Below are positions 24,301 to 36,511 of a DNA stretch of 64,000 bases, in pieces. Position 1 is the first letter of the stretch; each line of letters opens with the position of its first letter. The notes below the pieces were generated by a model. It did no database searches. It had not been told where the DNA came from and was given only the letters and a program-made list of their open reading frames with translations. The translations under genes were made by a program, and so were the position numbers. Origin of the DNA: Botryotinia globosa (lineage: Eukaryota; Ascomycota; Leotiomycetes; Helotiales; Sclerotiniaceae); assembly GCA_014898425.1 (NCBI GenBank), contig RCSZ01000018.1, positions 186,001 to 250,000 on the forward strand, given 5' to 3'.

Positions 24301-25146
24301 ATGGTTGCCTTCTCAAGATCATTACAGCTTTCCCTTTCGGCTTTGGCATCTACAGTCATTGCCATCCCCACACCATCACAGCTTGAATCTCGGGCCGTTA
24401 TCGATTCCGATGCCGTTGTGGGATTTCCCGAAACCGTTCCCAGCGGAACAGTAGGAACAGTTTATGAGACATATCAACCATATCTTAAGATAGTCAATGG
24501 ATGTGTACCATTCCCTGCAGTTGACGCAGCGGGCAACACAGGGTATATCCTTCTAATTTTCTCTTCCACACGATTTCTATCAAGTCTCTAACATTTCTCA
24601 GTGGTGGCTTGGCACCAACTGGCAGTAGCAATGGTATGTGCAGCAGTAGTACCGGTCAAGTATACGTCCGAGGAGCACAAAGCGGATCATACTACGGTAT
24701 CATGTACTCCTGGTAAGTTTTCTCTAAAGTCCTCTTCACAAATCCAAACTAATAAAATCCTCAGGTACATGCCAAAAGATGAGCCCTCGACCGGTATTGG
24801 TCACCGTCACGACTGGGAAGGTGTAATCGTCTGGCTCTCCAGCTCAGCCGCCACAACTGCCAGCAACATTGTAGCCGTCTGTCCTTCCGCCCATGGAGGC
24901 TGGGATTGTTCCACCGATGGTTATTCCCTTTCTGGCACCAGCCCTCTTATCAAGTACCAAAGCATCTGGCCTATCGATCATTCAATGGGGCTCACTAGTT
25001 CCGTTGGTGGACAACAACCTATGATTGCTTGGGAATCTTTACCCGCTGCTGCTCAAACTGCTCTTGAGACGACCGATTTCGGCGCTGCGAATGTTCCTTT
25101 CATTCCATCTGCTTTCGCAAACAATCTTGCAGCTGCTACTTTCTAG
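24301..25146 (+). CDS. Nep1-like protein (NPP1 / NLP family)
   Basis: Three exons: 24301-24542, 24602-24712 and 24765-25146, 244 residues. Introns are 59 and 52 nt, with CTAAC and CTAAT branch points. A hydrophobic N-terminus ending near a small-residue site predicts a secretion signal. The family hallmark GHRHDWE is present and intact in exon 3, followed by the usual WLSS-type strand. Two cysteines near the exon 1/2 boundary fit the type I arrangement. NLPs are secreted by plant-associated microbes; many bind plant sphingolipids and cause necrosis of dicot tissue, and others are non-toxic. Which applies cannot be told from sequence alone. The gene has no frameshift or stop, and it stands alone in a gene-poor stretch. 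Confidence 0.93.
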
Positions 25147-27972
25147 ACTGGATGTCTTTATTTATGAATACTGGGAGCTATAATCTGGGAATATTTTCGC
25201 TTTTCCCTGTGTAATGTTTGATGTTTGATATTTGATGAAGGCGTTGGGATGTAATCACGTCACTTCAATTTAATGAAAAGTTTATTGTTTACCCTTGCTC
25301 ATCATTGTGATCTTATGTGATTATAGGGCTTGAGGTTGCAGTTGCTTTTTAGATTACTACAACGATTTGAAGATATGCCGGCGTGGGATGGAAAGGAACC
25401 CGATTCTTATGTGATCGTCGACAAAACGGATCTACCAACCACTCTTCAATGTCCCAACTCGAACTCGCCGATTAACAATCTCTGATATCCATCATGGTAT
25501 TCAAAATTAATCAATTCACCAAGTCTCAAGCTTACCCGTTTCATCAGATATTGTGAAATCTTAGCATTTTATCAAATGTTCAAATGTCTTCACCCATGAC
25601 GTGAGAGGCCGCTCATCAAAGAAGCGCTAACGACAAAAATGACTCACATCTCTTCCATGTTATACCTGGTCTCCTGTCATAGATCTCACCCTCACATACC
25701 CAAAATCGACTTCCGCCAATGACCATCGGCGCGTGAACAGCTCCATTCATTAGGCCATCCAGATATTCAGATATTCAGATACCCTGCAACATCAGATACT
25801 TTGCAACATCCAAGATCCACCAAATCAACAGTAACAACTCGGATGAAGAGGCTTTTCTATGCATTGCATGAGTATCTGTTGCAATACTGTATCTTATGCT
25901 CCAGGAAATCCTAACTTCATCCTCGATCACAGATCCCGGGAAGGAATCCCTACCCACTAAAAATACACCAGCATCCTGAACTCCAACCCCCATCACGATT
26001 CAGACATCCCGACTTGAACCCCTCCTCGCGTCTCTCTCGAAGTACTCATAAAAATTACACGCGAATTACAGAAACTCTTGAAATCACACTCTACATGTCT
26101 ATTAGCCTCTGGTTATTAAACACCGAACCTCCTCACTCACCTCGGATGACACCGAGATATGAGATGAGCTCGCATTGAAAGCATAAAGAAATGTGAATAC
26201 AGAACATAAAAAATCGACAACAAGATTATCAGAACCGAAGCAAAACAAGTCGAAATAATATCAAAGCCCATCATCTCTATCGTGTCAGCTACACACCCTT
26301 TCATCCCTCCTCTCCGAAAACAAAAACAAATCCAAAGTCTTTCCAATTGACTCTATTCCCTTCCACGAAGAGCTAGCCCGTACCTCTTAACCTCACGCTA
26401 CCTAGATTATGGAGTCGTCGTTCCTTCTCTATCTTTCTCGGCACCAGCATACCCCCTTCGATTCATCGAACTCCAGGATGCCTCTCTCCCATTCTCAGAA
26501 TAAAAGTCCCTTAACCTTTGTTATTTTATCATCTCTTCCTTTTGTGCGCTTTTCTATGCATGGTTTTGCTCTTGACTAGATCTAGTTCTTGCGTTAGTTT
26601 TGCTGCTGGGGAAATAGGTGATGGATTGCGTCACGGGAAGCATTAGATATTGAAGTCTTGGAAAAGAGGAAGTACATACTCAGCCACGCTACCATTCACA
26701 GCCGTTGCGGACCAATTGTCCGAGTAGATACTTCCAGGCATGTTTGAGAAGGCTTGATATCTTTTCCTTGGTAGGAAAGTGAAGACAAAGTACGGGTGTT
26801 GGGTTGATGGTCAAAATCCGTCTGTTCTTGTGTGATATAAGATAATAAATTTAACTGGAAGAGAATTTGCGAATGAACAGGAAAAGAGTAGAAAGCGGGT
26901 TTAGAGGCAGGTAGTGGAAATTCGAAAGGCTTATAGAGTGAAGAAGAGTGCTGAGAGACAAGACCTTGTTGAACAGACCAAAGAGGAAGAATGAGAATTG
27001 GAGATAGAAATGCTTTCTGGTAGATAGGAAACAGGAAACTTAGATTGAAAACCGGAGAAGAAGGTAGGAAATGCGATGCCATATACCAGTTTATATGAGA
27101 ATCTCATATCCTGCAGCCTCATTCATTCAACCTGACAACAGGAATTCACATACGCATACATTCATCAAATTTGAAAAGCGACGAAGATGAGATTTATCGA
27201 CCGCGATGAGAAAAAGAGGAATCTTTACCGCCGGTTTTCAATCGAAAGAACTGTCACCGAATGGAATTCAGAACGGCGACACCATCAAATTGCCCCTGCT
27301 AACCCACTCAGTCAATGTCTGAAAAGAAGACAAACAATCATTCACAAATCACCATTCACAAGTAATGAATTCTGTATGCACACTCTCAATATTATGCACC
27401 GTTGACTTTTCATTTATTAGTCACCACCATTCCGGTGATAAGCAGCGGTTACACTATCAAGCGCGGTTGCGACACACACTACATCTGCTCACCACATGAA
27501 ATCCCAATTATTCCACGATCGTGCTTATGATTGACGTTTTCGATGACCGCAGCCGCAGCCGTACATCATAAATCCTGCACATCTCGAGCCTCTATCTGCC
27601 GTCTGACACATCGAATATGATTGATTATCGGAAACGCGTACAATGAATTAAGTGAGCAGTAGTGGTTGATCATGCTGACGGATGGTAATCGAAAGAGGAA
27701 AGAATAGACAGACTATTGTTTGACTTAGCAAGAGTCGCCTTGAATGTAAGCGACTGTTTCTGGGATCACGTACTGCGCTTCCGTACTTTGATCGACCTTG
27801 CTAAAACCCATAAAACAGATTCATGTACACGAATAAATGCGACGTTCAAACCCTCGGGGCCACCAATCAGTCGTGTTATTGGTTTATAGTGGATTTAAAC
27901 GTAGAGTCCGAATGAAAATGATCTTTTATAGTCGATTGGAATTAAATGGTCGTCCGAAATCGTCTGGTAAAT
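25147..27972. other. Intergenic, 2.8 kb
   Basis: No supported gene. The 128-codon ORF at 26696-27082 (-) is hydrophobic and Ser/Pro-rich without a recognisable domain, and I leave it unannotated. Confidence 0.45.
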
Positions 27973-29380
27973 TTAGGACTTTCGCGATTTCATCGAATCT
28001 TCTTGGAAACGGACCTGTTTCTTAGCAGAATTTAGTGCCGGTGGAGATTCCTTGGCCTTTTTATCTTCGACTGCCTGTGCACCGTGTACAGACTTCATGT
28101 GTGTGTTCAAAATGTTATCATCTGGATATGAAAGTCCACAAGCATTACACTTCAAACCATTTGTATGAAAATTGGTCAGGTGGCGATAAAGATAGTCCCG
28201 AAGAGCATACTTTTTGGTGCAAAGCGAACATCCGAATGGCTCCCCTGCTGTTTTATGTACACATTTCATATGTCGCTCCAGAGTTTTCTTCGTAGCAAAG
28301 TCTTGATGACAAACTGAACAAGTACATCTGTCAGACGATTCTCTTCCAACACCCATTTTGTCACACGAGTCAGAGAGAGATTTCAAAGCTTCGACAGGCT
28401 TGGGTTTCGAGCGTTCGGAGGTGCTTGGAAATTTTGAAGCCAGCGACTTGGATCGTGGATTTGTATCCTTATTTTCGCTCAATGGAGTATCCTTCTTTGA
28501 ATGCTTAGGAATGACAAACTATTTCTGTTAGTATTTAGGCCTGCCTTTCACCCGACGAACCACTTACATATGGTTTTGATTTCTTCTGTGGCTGATCGAC
28601 AATCGAAGCATCTGCAGGTTCATCCCGTTTGCGCTTTTCGCTGACCGCCGAGCTAGGTAGAGAGATAGAGGTTTGAGGGACTGATGGAAGTTTTCTGGAA
28701 GGCTTCACAACAGTAAGGGCAGCTGGTGGTGATTCTGGGTCATCACCGGCAGACTTCGCGTTAAGTGGACCTTGCTCTTCTTTCTGATTGCTATTGTTTA
28801 ATGCAACTGGCAACGACGGGTTTTCAAAGGCTTTCTTGATGGGTAGAATCTTTTGCGAGGATTGCTCGATTCCCGAGTCTGAGCTTGTGCGAAGTAATGG
28901 AAGTGAATTTTCGATGATACCTTCATTGATAGTATCCGCAAGCAAAGATTCAACCACGGCCCTAGCATCGGGATACTCGACACATAAACGGAAAAGTATC
29001 TTACCAAGCTGGTCGCCACTGGATGATGTGATGGCGTCTGCTAGGGGTCGAAAGAATCGTCTCTTGTCGGCTTCGATTGATATGAGTATAGTAGATGATT
29101 GCGAAAGCTCGTCCTTCCTTGGAGGTTTTGGATTGGTCGAAGTTAGACTTTGGGATTCATGATTAAGTCCAAATTGCTTTTGCAGCGAGGCTGTGTTGAC
29201 AGAAGTCTCATTGTCTGAATCAGAATTGATGTTTGATTCAAATTCGCCATCATGTCCTTCCTTGGTTGTGATATATTTTGCGTCCCAAGCCGGCGGTACC
29301 ATAGATCTAGCTGCTTCCAAAGCTTTGAGCTTTTCAGCCTTCTTCTGTTGTAACAGAAATTTAATATCAAGGTCAGCCAT
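27973..29380 (-). CDS. Three-finger C2H2 zinc-finger protein
   Basis: Two exons, 28568-29380 and 27973-28518, 452 residues. The 49-nt intron has a GTAAGT donor and a TACTAAC branch point. The start is the ATG at 29380 (MADLDIKFLLQQKKAEKLK...); the longer open frame upstream lacks an ATG. The N-terminal 270 residues are Ser-rich with a short Lys/Glu/Gln helix and a basic KRKRDEP patch, plausibly a nuclear signal. The C-terminal third has three C2H2 fingers at about residues 338-359, 368-389 and 395-416, with spacing C-x2-C-x12-H-x4-H. The fingers suggest nucleic-acid binding. Target and pathway are unknown, and I do not recognise a named orthologue. Confidence 0.88.
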
Positions 29381-30849
29381 TGTGTCTCGATACAGATCTT
29401 TAATTTCCACTTGATTTGACAAGTCAAAAGATCGACCGCAAAATGTGATGGATCAAAGAACAAATTCGAAGTCGAAGGATGATTTGTACATTAGATAAGT
29501 TAAGGTCTTGGAGAGAGAGAATAAGGGCAACCAAAGAACGAATCGTAGGTATTCTAAGGATTTTACAATCGTTCCAGTGTTTGGAATAAATTGAACAAAC
29601 GAGCGATGAGAAGAAGACGATGCGATGCGATGCGCCCAATCAAACTTTTGAACCAAATTCAATTGAATTCAATAAATCAAGACTCGTAGAATATGGCGAC
29701 TGCAATACCTAGTGAGTGGGAAAAGAAATCAACACGTTGGTTGTCTTTCTTATCACTTTGAAACCTTGATGACAATAAAAGAAATCATTTCATGCGGGTG
29801 AGGTGGGTGAGGTGGGATTGTTGTCGCACTCGCGAATTGAAAATACGCACAAGGTTACACATACGCATACGCATACACATACGCGACCTCAACTGTCAAA
29901 TGTTAAATGAAGTATCCTCAAAAACACGTGGTCACGAGATCCTTGGTCACGAGATCCTTGGTCACTTGATATTATGTTCTTTGAAAGTTCGGATAATTGT
30001 TTACCCGAGCCATGTATTATTGTTCAAGAAAGTTTCCAACGTTGATTTGTTGTTCAGGAAAGTTTTCCATCATTCAACTCAGATGTCTTTTGACCTTGAA
30101 TCCAATTCTGTACACTCAAAAGATGACTTTTAGGTCATATTCACCAGTCCTAGCAGAAAACGAAACATTTGAAATATCGTTTCCACTGATAGATACTTGG
30201 GGGAACTGAAAACTCTATGCGTGTCTCCTTCATTCATTCATGTCGAGAATGTCTATTATTACATTGGATGCCACAATCTACATACATATTTTGATCATAG
30301 GACCCTTTTCTCGGTGAATCCCACGGAAATCATGGGCTGAAAGCTGTCTTGCGGGAAAATAAATCTTATCTTTCCTCCCTTACATCTATTCAGATGTTCC
30401 AAGTATTCTTTTATTGGTGGCGCGATGGGGAAAAAACAAATCCTCTACTCAAATCATTCTTTTGAGACCTGCTTATCGACTATTCTGTATGTCTTACTAA
30501 CAACACCTGTGCTCCTTCCTCGAAAGCCTGCATCACACTATTCTTGTTTCCGCTTTCTTTCCATGGTTGATATTCCTCGGCCATCTTTCTCCAAGCTGGT
30601 CTGAATCAGCTTCATTTGCCCGTATCTTTTTTAAGAAACATTCGGGCTTTCCCTCGCCCCTTGGTGGCTTCAAGAATCTGCCTGAGCTTTCAATTATTTA
30701 GTATTTCAATACTCTCTGCCTTGCTCCATTTCTTACTTCTCCTTCATTCTCATCATTAATTGTCCTTCTTTTTGCATTTAAACCCTCCATCCTTCTGGAG
30801 GTTCGTCAACGCCATCCTTTAAGCATCAATCGTTCTGCTCAAAGCAATC
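29381..30849. other. Intergenic between divergent genes
   Basis: Separates the minus-strand zinc-finger gene from the plus-strand WSC gene. It holds a threefold GGTCACGAGATCCTT-like repeat (29930-29967) and a pyrimidine-rich tract (30640-30800) before the WSC start, common in fungal promoters. The ORF at 29792-30133 is not convincing. Confidence 0.5.
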
Positions 30850-33800
30850 ATGGCACCACATTCGTTAAGAGATTCCTTATTCTTCGCTGCCACTTTTGGT
30901 GTTGCAAGTGCAAGCATCAAATTGGAGGGTCGTAATCCTCAACACCTGGATCTTGCACCCCGTCAGGCAAATTGTCCACCTCCAGTGACAGTCACTGTTT
31001 ATCCAAGTTTTTGCTCAATTGCACCGTCTTCCACTGTTGCAACATCTTCAGGCTTTCCTACATCTAGTGCGGGACCTGAATCGATATCCACTACCGCACC
31101 AATTGCCTCCAGCCAATCGACCTCAAATCCTGCCACGACTAGCAGTATCTCAGAGCCAACTTCTTCTGGTAGTAATCTTCCAGAATCCACATCGATTACC
31201 GGTAGTTCAGGAAGTCCCTCTTCATCAATTGGTCCGGTGTCGTCCCAAGAAAGTGTGCTTCCAACTCTTCCGAGCTCCACAGTTGTATCAAGCCTCTCAT
31301 CGATACTTCCTTCTTCGGTACTCCCCACTTTCAGTATCTCGGAATCGCAATTATCTTCAGTATATATTTCGGTTAGCAGTACTGTATCTTCCGAAGCTGT
31401 TCCTACCAGCAGTAATGTTCTCTCCACCGCCCCAGGATCCTCCTCGGCAGCTGCTAGTACTTCAAATCCTGTTAGTGATAGCTCTTCAACCGTGATCAAC
31501 TCAAATGCCCCCATATCCTCTGGAACTGCAGCAACTTCATCAAACGTTGTCTCCTCAAATGTGGCTACTTCTGATCTACCAATCCAATCTTCAACCGCAT
31601 TATCGACAGAATCGACTTCGACTGCTCTTGAGACATCTTCGCTTCCAGGTAGCACTGCATCACTTTCTACCTTTGTTCCAACCGAATCCACTGTTGGGAC
31701 TTCCACTGTTCTCGAGACTTCTTTGCTCCCAGGGAGTACCAGTATATCACTCGAGTCTTCTACGTCTGTAGCTGCTAGCTCTTCCGTAGAAATAATTTCC
31801 AGCTCGGCCGTTCTTTCGCAAAGCTCAGCTATCGAAACTACTCTCTCATCGGGAACTTTCAGTTCTTCAATTCCGTTGATATCATCTTCGCTTATTTCTG
31901 AGTCTGCGTCAAATTCCGGAAGTTCAGCTATTTCCATGACTGAGACGTACTCGGCATCTGCTTCCAGTAGCTTGACATTATCAGAATCGGCATCTACTTC
32001 GGGTACCTCTGTCACTTCTGGGTCTGAATCGGCATCTGCAACTTCTACCCCTTCAGTCGTTTCCACTTCCGCGGTAGAATCTGAGAGTTCCTCATCAATT
32101 GGTCTAGAATCCAGCTCAAGCGTCCCTGCCGTCTCAAGTGCAACCTTATCCGAATCAGTATCGGCATCTGCTAGCTCAACTGTATCCGAAGAAACCTCAT
32201 CCGTATCTTCGGCCGCCAGCTCGGCTTTTGAAAGTGGTACTTCCTCTGTCTCATCTTACATCGCTATAAGCTCCACGCTCCCAGCATCGTCATCTTCTAT
32301 TGAATTCAGCTCACAACCAACAGTGACTTTGAGTTCACTTCCAGTAACTTCTGTTTCGAGCTCCGAGTCTACTTTAACACCTAGTAGTTCGATAATCTCG
32401 TTTGTACCAACTTCTACCATTGCTGTTTCCAGCGGTGCTGCTTCTTCTGCTGCAATTAGCTCGAGTGCCGTCATATCATCAACTCCCGCAGCTAGCTCAA
32501 GTGCTACCACTACTGGAACATCAATTAGTGGACCAACTCAAGTTCCATCCATTGTTACAGCGGCTGGTGTATACGAGGAAATAGGTTGTTTCTTGGATTC
32601 TACCTTTGATGGTTTCCCATTGACTCCACCTCCCATGCCTGTCAATAACAACAGTTCTCCAACTGCCACTGATACACCCGCTAGCTGTGCATTGTTCTGT
32701 TCCACTGCGAACAATGGGGGTCCATTCACATACATGGGCATTGAACCAGGTCATTGTTATTGTTCAAATGGATTCAATCTCGGTCAATCAGAAGGTATTT
32801 GCAACTTCCCATGTCCAGGTGATCCATCGCAATCTTGTGGAGGAAATTCACTTGTCAAGAGATTCTCACGACGTAACGGTCCACCTTCGATCGTCGCTTA
32901 TCAACTTATCCCTGCGGCTGTATCATCTTCAACTATTAGCTCATCGCCGGCTACTTCCTCCTCGGCTCAATCTTCCGGAAGTGACATATCTTCTGCCGCG
33001 ACTAGCACGATTCCTCAATCTGCATCAGCTAGTCTCACTTCTTCTGCTGCTTCTTCTTCAATTCCCTCTAGTCAAGTATCTTCTTTATCTTCCGAAGTAT
33101 CCAGTTTTGCCTCCTCGACCATTGCAAGTCAATCTGCATCGGCATCGGCATCCGCTAGCGCAAGCTCTTCTGGTGTTTTATCCAGCACTTTACAGTCTTC
33201 TTTGGAATCTCAATCCGCAACATTTAGCTCCAGTATTCCTCTATCCTCAGAAGTTCCTGGAACCACTTCAAATATCGGATCCTCAAGTGTCCTATCTTCG
33301 AATGTTGCGTCTTCGATTATAGCATCCTCCAGCGGTGCAGTATCATCTAGTGGAGCCGCTAGTACTTCTGCAATTGCTGAAACTTCTTCAAACATTCCAA
33401 CCAGTTCCTTCGCCGCATCTTCGATAGTTCTCCCCAGTCAAAGTACCATTGAGCCAACGACTTCAGCTGCTCTTTCCACTGCTATCCCAAACACTTCTGG
33501 CTTTTCTTCCGCTGCACCAAGTACTATTCAACCTTCAGTATCTTCCAGTGGTGTACCAACCACTGTTGAGCCATCGGTCTCATCCAGTGCTATACCCACA
33601 TCTGAGCCGGCTCTCACCAGTATTGTACCGACCAGTAGTGTAGGAATTTCCCTCTCGAGTGAAACCATTAGCTCGTCAGCACTACCTTCCAGCAATATTG
33701 AACAGTCCACTAGCCAAGCTACAAATGTGCCCTCAAGTACAACTGAGCAATCATCAGTCGCCTCATCTGTACTTCCGGAATCTAGCACTGTTTCGAATAC

Positions 33801-34770
33801 TGCTCAGCCAAGTAGCTCTTTAGCCTCCACGACTTCCGAGTCTTCTTCGATAATCGTTTCAGAATCCAGTACCATCCCAAGTACCGTGCTCTCCACTACT
33901 TCAGCCGCTTCCACGACTTCCGAATCCTCCTTGGTCCTGAGCTCAGAGTCTAGTGCCATCCCAAGTACTGTGCTCCCCACCACTTCCCCCGCTTCCACCA
34001 CCGAAAGTCAAAGCTCATCCACCACCTCTGAACTTCCCAGCAGTACATTGTTCTCCTCCTCGGCCGAGTCCTCCTCAATTCTACCAAGCTCATCCGCTGC
34101 TCCATCCTCATTCTCTACCCGTACTTCCTCAAGCTCGAGCTCGAGCACCACTTCCACTTGTCCAGCGGCAACAATCACAAATGGTGGATTTGAATCCGGA
34201 TCTTTGTCTCCATGGGCACCTAGAAGTGATGGTATTGCCAACGCCAAGAGTAACGTTGTTATCAACAACCCTGCCGTTGCTCATACTGGTAATTCTTACC
34301 TGTAAGTAATTTCTTCCCTTTTCCCCATCCTCATTCATCCTTTCCATGAAACCCTAAACTGACATCCACCCCCTAGCCAAATAACCATGACTCAAGACTT
34401 CTTGTCTCTCATCCAACAAACTACCACTATCTGTCCCACCACTAAGTCCCTCACTGTCACGGCCTGGGGTCAAGCTGCCAAGTCTCGCGACTGCTGGCTC
34501 CAAATCTGTGTTAACAAAGATAGTTATTGTTCCGTTCCCACCCCTCTCAAGAAGGGTAAATGGAAGAAGAACACACTTGTCTACAAACCCAGGAAGAACT
34601 TGGTTGGCAAGACGGATGCCAAGGTACAGATTTATACCGAGTGTAGAGGTGAGAGCGATGGCATGGTATTAATTGACGATGTGGTTATTACCAAGGCCAA
34701 GCTGAACTCAAGAGAAATGGCGCCGCAATTAGCGCCAAGAATGGGGACGTTAAGAATGATTGACGCTTAG
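30850..34770 (+). CDS. Secreted Ser/Thr-rich WSC-domain protein
   Basis: Two exons, 30850-34301 and 34377-34770, 1281 residues; the 75-nt intron has a GTAAGT donor. It starts MAPHSLRDSLFFAATFGVAS, a plausible signal peptide. Layout: about 530 residues of Ser/Thr/Ala/Val low complexity, a WSC domain at about 574-687 (IGCFLDS..., CALFC, HCYCSNGF, CPGDPSQSCGG; eight or more Cys), about 410 further Ser-rich residues, then a C-terminal domain from about 1103 (CPAATITNGGFESG) to 1255. That last domain looks like a galactose-binding/CBM4-9-type beta-sandwich. WSC domains bind glucans in fungal surface proteins. No C-terminal membrane helix is visible, so a secreted or wall-bound protein is more likely than a Wsc stress sensor. 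The many ORFs in other frames are shadows of the Ser-rich coding sequence. Confidence 0.92.
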
Positions 34771-35667
34771 GATTTTCTTCTTCATTTGTTAAGAGGAGAT
34801 ATTCTTGAATTTTAGGCATGTACGCTAGTGTTGTTGGCATGGAGAGATTGAGATAATGTGGGTGAAAGGGGAGGATTACATGCCATTCTTTCTTTTTGTT
34901 CTCTTAAGTCATTTTTAGATCTTCATTTCCGTTTTCAGTTAAGATTGAAGCTTTTTTCTTGGGGTGAAACTAGGGTTAAGATAAGATAAGGATATGAGGA
35001 ACAATGGATGAGGAAAATATAACGATGGATTAACGGATTTGTTTTCTTGATTAGCTTTATGTATTAGTTATGTATGAGGTCAGATCATGTTATATCTTTA
35101 AGAGTACCTTAATTTATTTGGTATCCGCTTTGATTTTTACCTTTGTTGATTGTTGATTAGATCTCTCGTGCTTGAACATGGTGGAACCCGTGGGGGCTTG
35201 TGTTTGTGCAATGGAACATGATGTGGGGAAAATCCCGCAGTTTGGGTTATACCGCCTTAGTGGTTCGCGGTGGCAGAATTACGCACGGCAGCTAATGGTA
35301 AAATGCAAGGGGCTCGGGTAACACATCACGTCATTGGTCAGTGCGGGATCGCGTCTGTTGTTCAATTAAAAGTTTAACTGAACGATTGTTTTATCAGCCC
35401 ATTCTATTTTCGAACCATTAATTGCATCTATCAAGCCACCCTTATTTCTATGTTTTATCATTATATCGTTATATCGTTATATTTTGATCCAATCCTATCC
35501 TTCGTTTCCGTTCCCTTTTTCATTACTGTTTCCATGTTTCCAAACTCCAAGCCCTGATATCCCATCTCTTTCTTCGCATTTGGTGCACTTGATCCATATG
35601 CATGTAAATCAATGGTATAGCATAGCAAGTGCTATTACCAGTGCAAGTACAAGTACAAGTACGAGAG
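34771..35667. other. Intergenic
   Basis: 3' flank of the WSC gene and 3' flank of the convergent small gene. A GTACAAGTACAAGTACAA repeat lies at about 35644-35661. No gene. Confidence 0.5.
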
Positions 35668-36511
35668 CTACTGCCCACCACCGTTGCCATTGTAGGCCGC
35701 ATCGAAGTTTTGGATGTTGTTTCTAGCGGCGGCGGTGTGGGACTGGGTGACTGCTGCTTCATCACCGTTATTTTCAAGGGTAGACGATGCGTAGGTGGTA
35801 GAGTGTTGAGGGTTACTGGTGTAGGCTTGGATGCGGTTGGCTGAGAGGGGGGATTGCTCGGCTGGGGATGTTTGAGTTGTGGAAGTGGAGTTGAGACTGT
35901 GTTGGGAAGAATGTGTTAGTGCATGTTGTTGGCAGATGTCTGAAAAGGAAGTGTAGGATAGGAGATGGGAGATGAATATAGAGGAGATAGGCTGTGGATG
36001 TGTGGAGTGGTTGTTGGTTCGGAAAGGTGTTGAAAGAGAAAAGGTAAAGTGTGTATGCCAAGAGGGGATGGGTATGTGAGTCATGCAAGATAACGATGGC
36101 CTCTTATTGAAAAATAAATAAATGGGAAAGCATTTAGGAGTGAGTTGGATAGACACAACAGAGAGGTAGGAGTAAGAGTGAGGAGAGAGGGTGAGGGACG
36201 GGTGTACTACGTAGTAGTAAAAGCTCCCAGGAAGAGATAAAGTCGAGAAAGAAGTGGTAGTTGGGGAGATACGAATGTATGAAATAACGGCAATGCTCTA
36301 GTATGGAAAAGTGAAGTATGAAAGCTCAGTGTACAAGACGAGAGACGAAGTACGAGCGCAACAGGAAGTGGAACGAGAGACGAGACATGATTTTTGTGAA
36401 ATTTTTGCAGGGAGATAACTCATGAAAGTCAGGAAAGAGAAGAGCAAGGGGATCTACTCACTCAGAAGTGGTTGAGCCTTGTACGGCAGTGTTGGAAGTT
36501 TGGCTCGCCAT
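35668..36511 (-). CDS. Small two-exon family member A (92 aa, novel family)
   Basis: Exon 1 is 36462-36511 (MASQTSNTAVQGSTTS plus two bases); exon 2 is 35668-35896 (229 nt). They join in phase 2 across a 565-nt intron with a GTGAGT donor and a CACTAAC branch point before the acceptor. Exon 1 matches the first exons of the genes at 40.8, 43.2, 45.6 and 60.4 kb. Exon 2 shares the core ANRIQAYTSNPQHSTTY and the C-terminal NIQNFDAAYNG. No signal peptide, membrane helix or known domain is seen. It is Ser/Thr/Asn-rich and probably soluble. A TATATAAA box lies on the minus strand about 140 bp upstream of the ATG. A function cannot be assigned. Confidence 0.7.

Noticed and set aside
30999..34309. Several long minus-strand and shifted ORFs (for example 30999-32066)
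   Set aside because: Shadows of the Ser-rich WSC gene, whose codon bias keeps other frames open.
35668..36156. 162-codon single ORF covering exon 2 of family member A
   Set aside because: Its upstream half is intron sequence; the spliced model with the family first exon explains the locus better.
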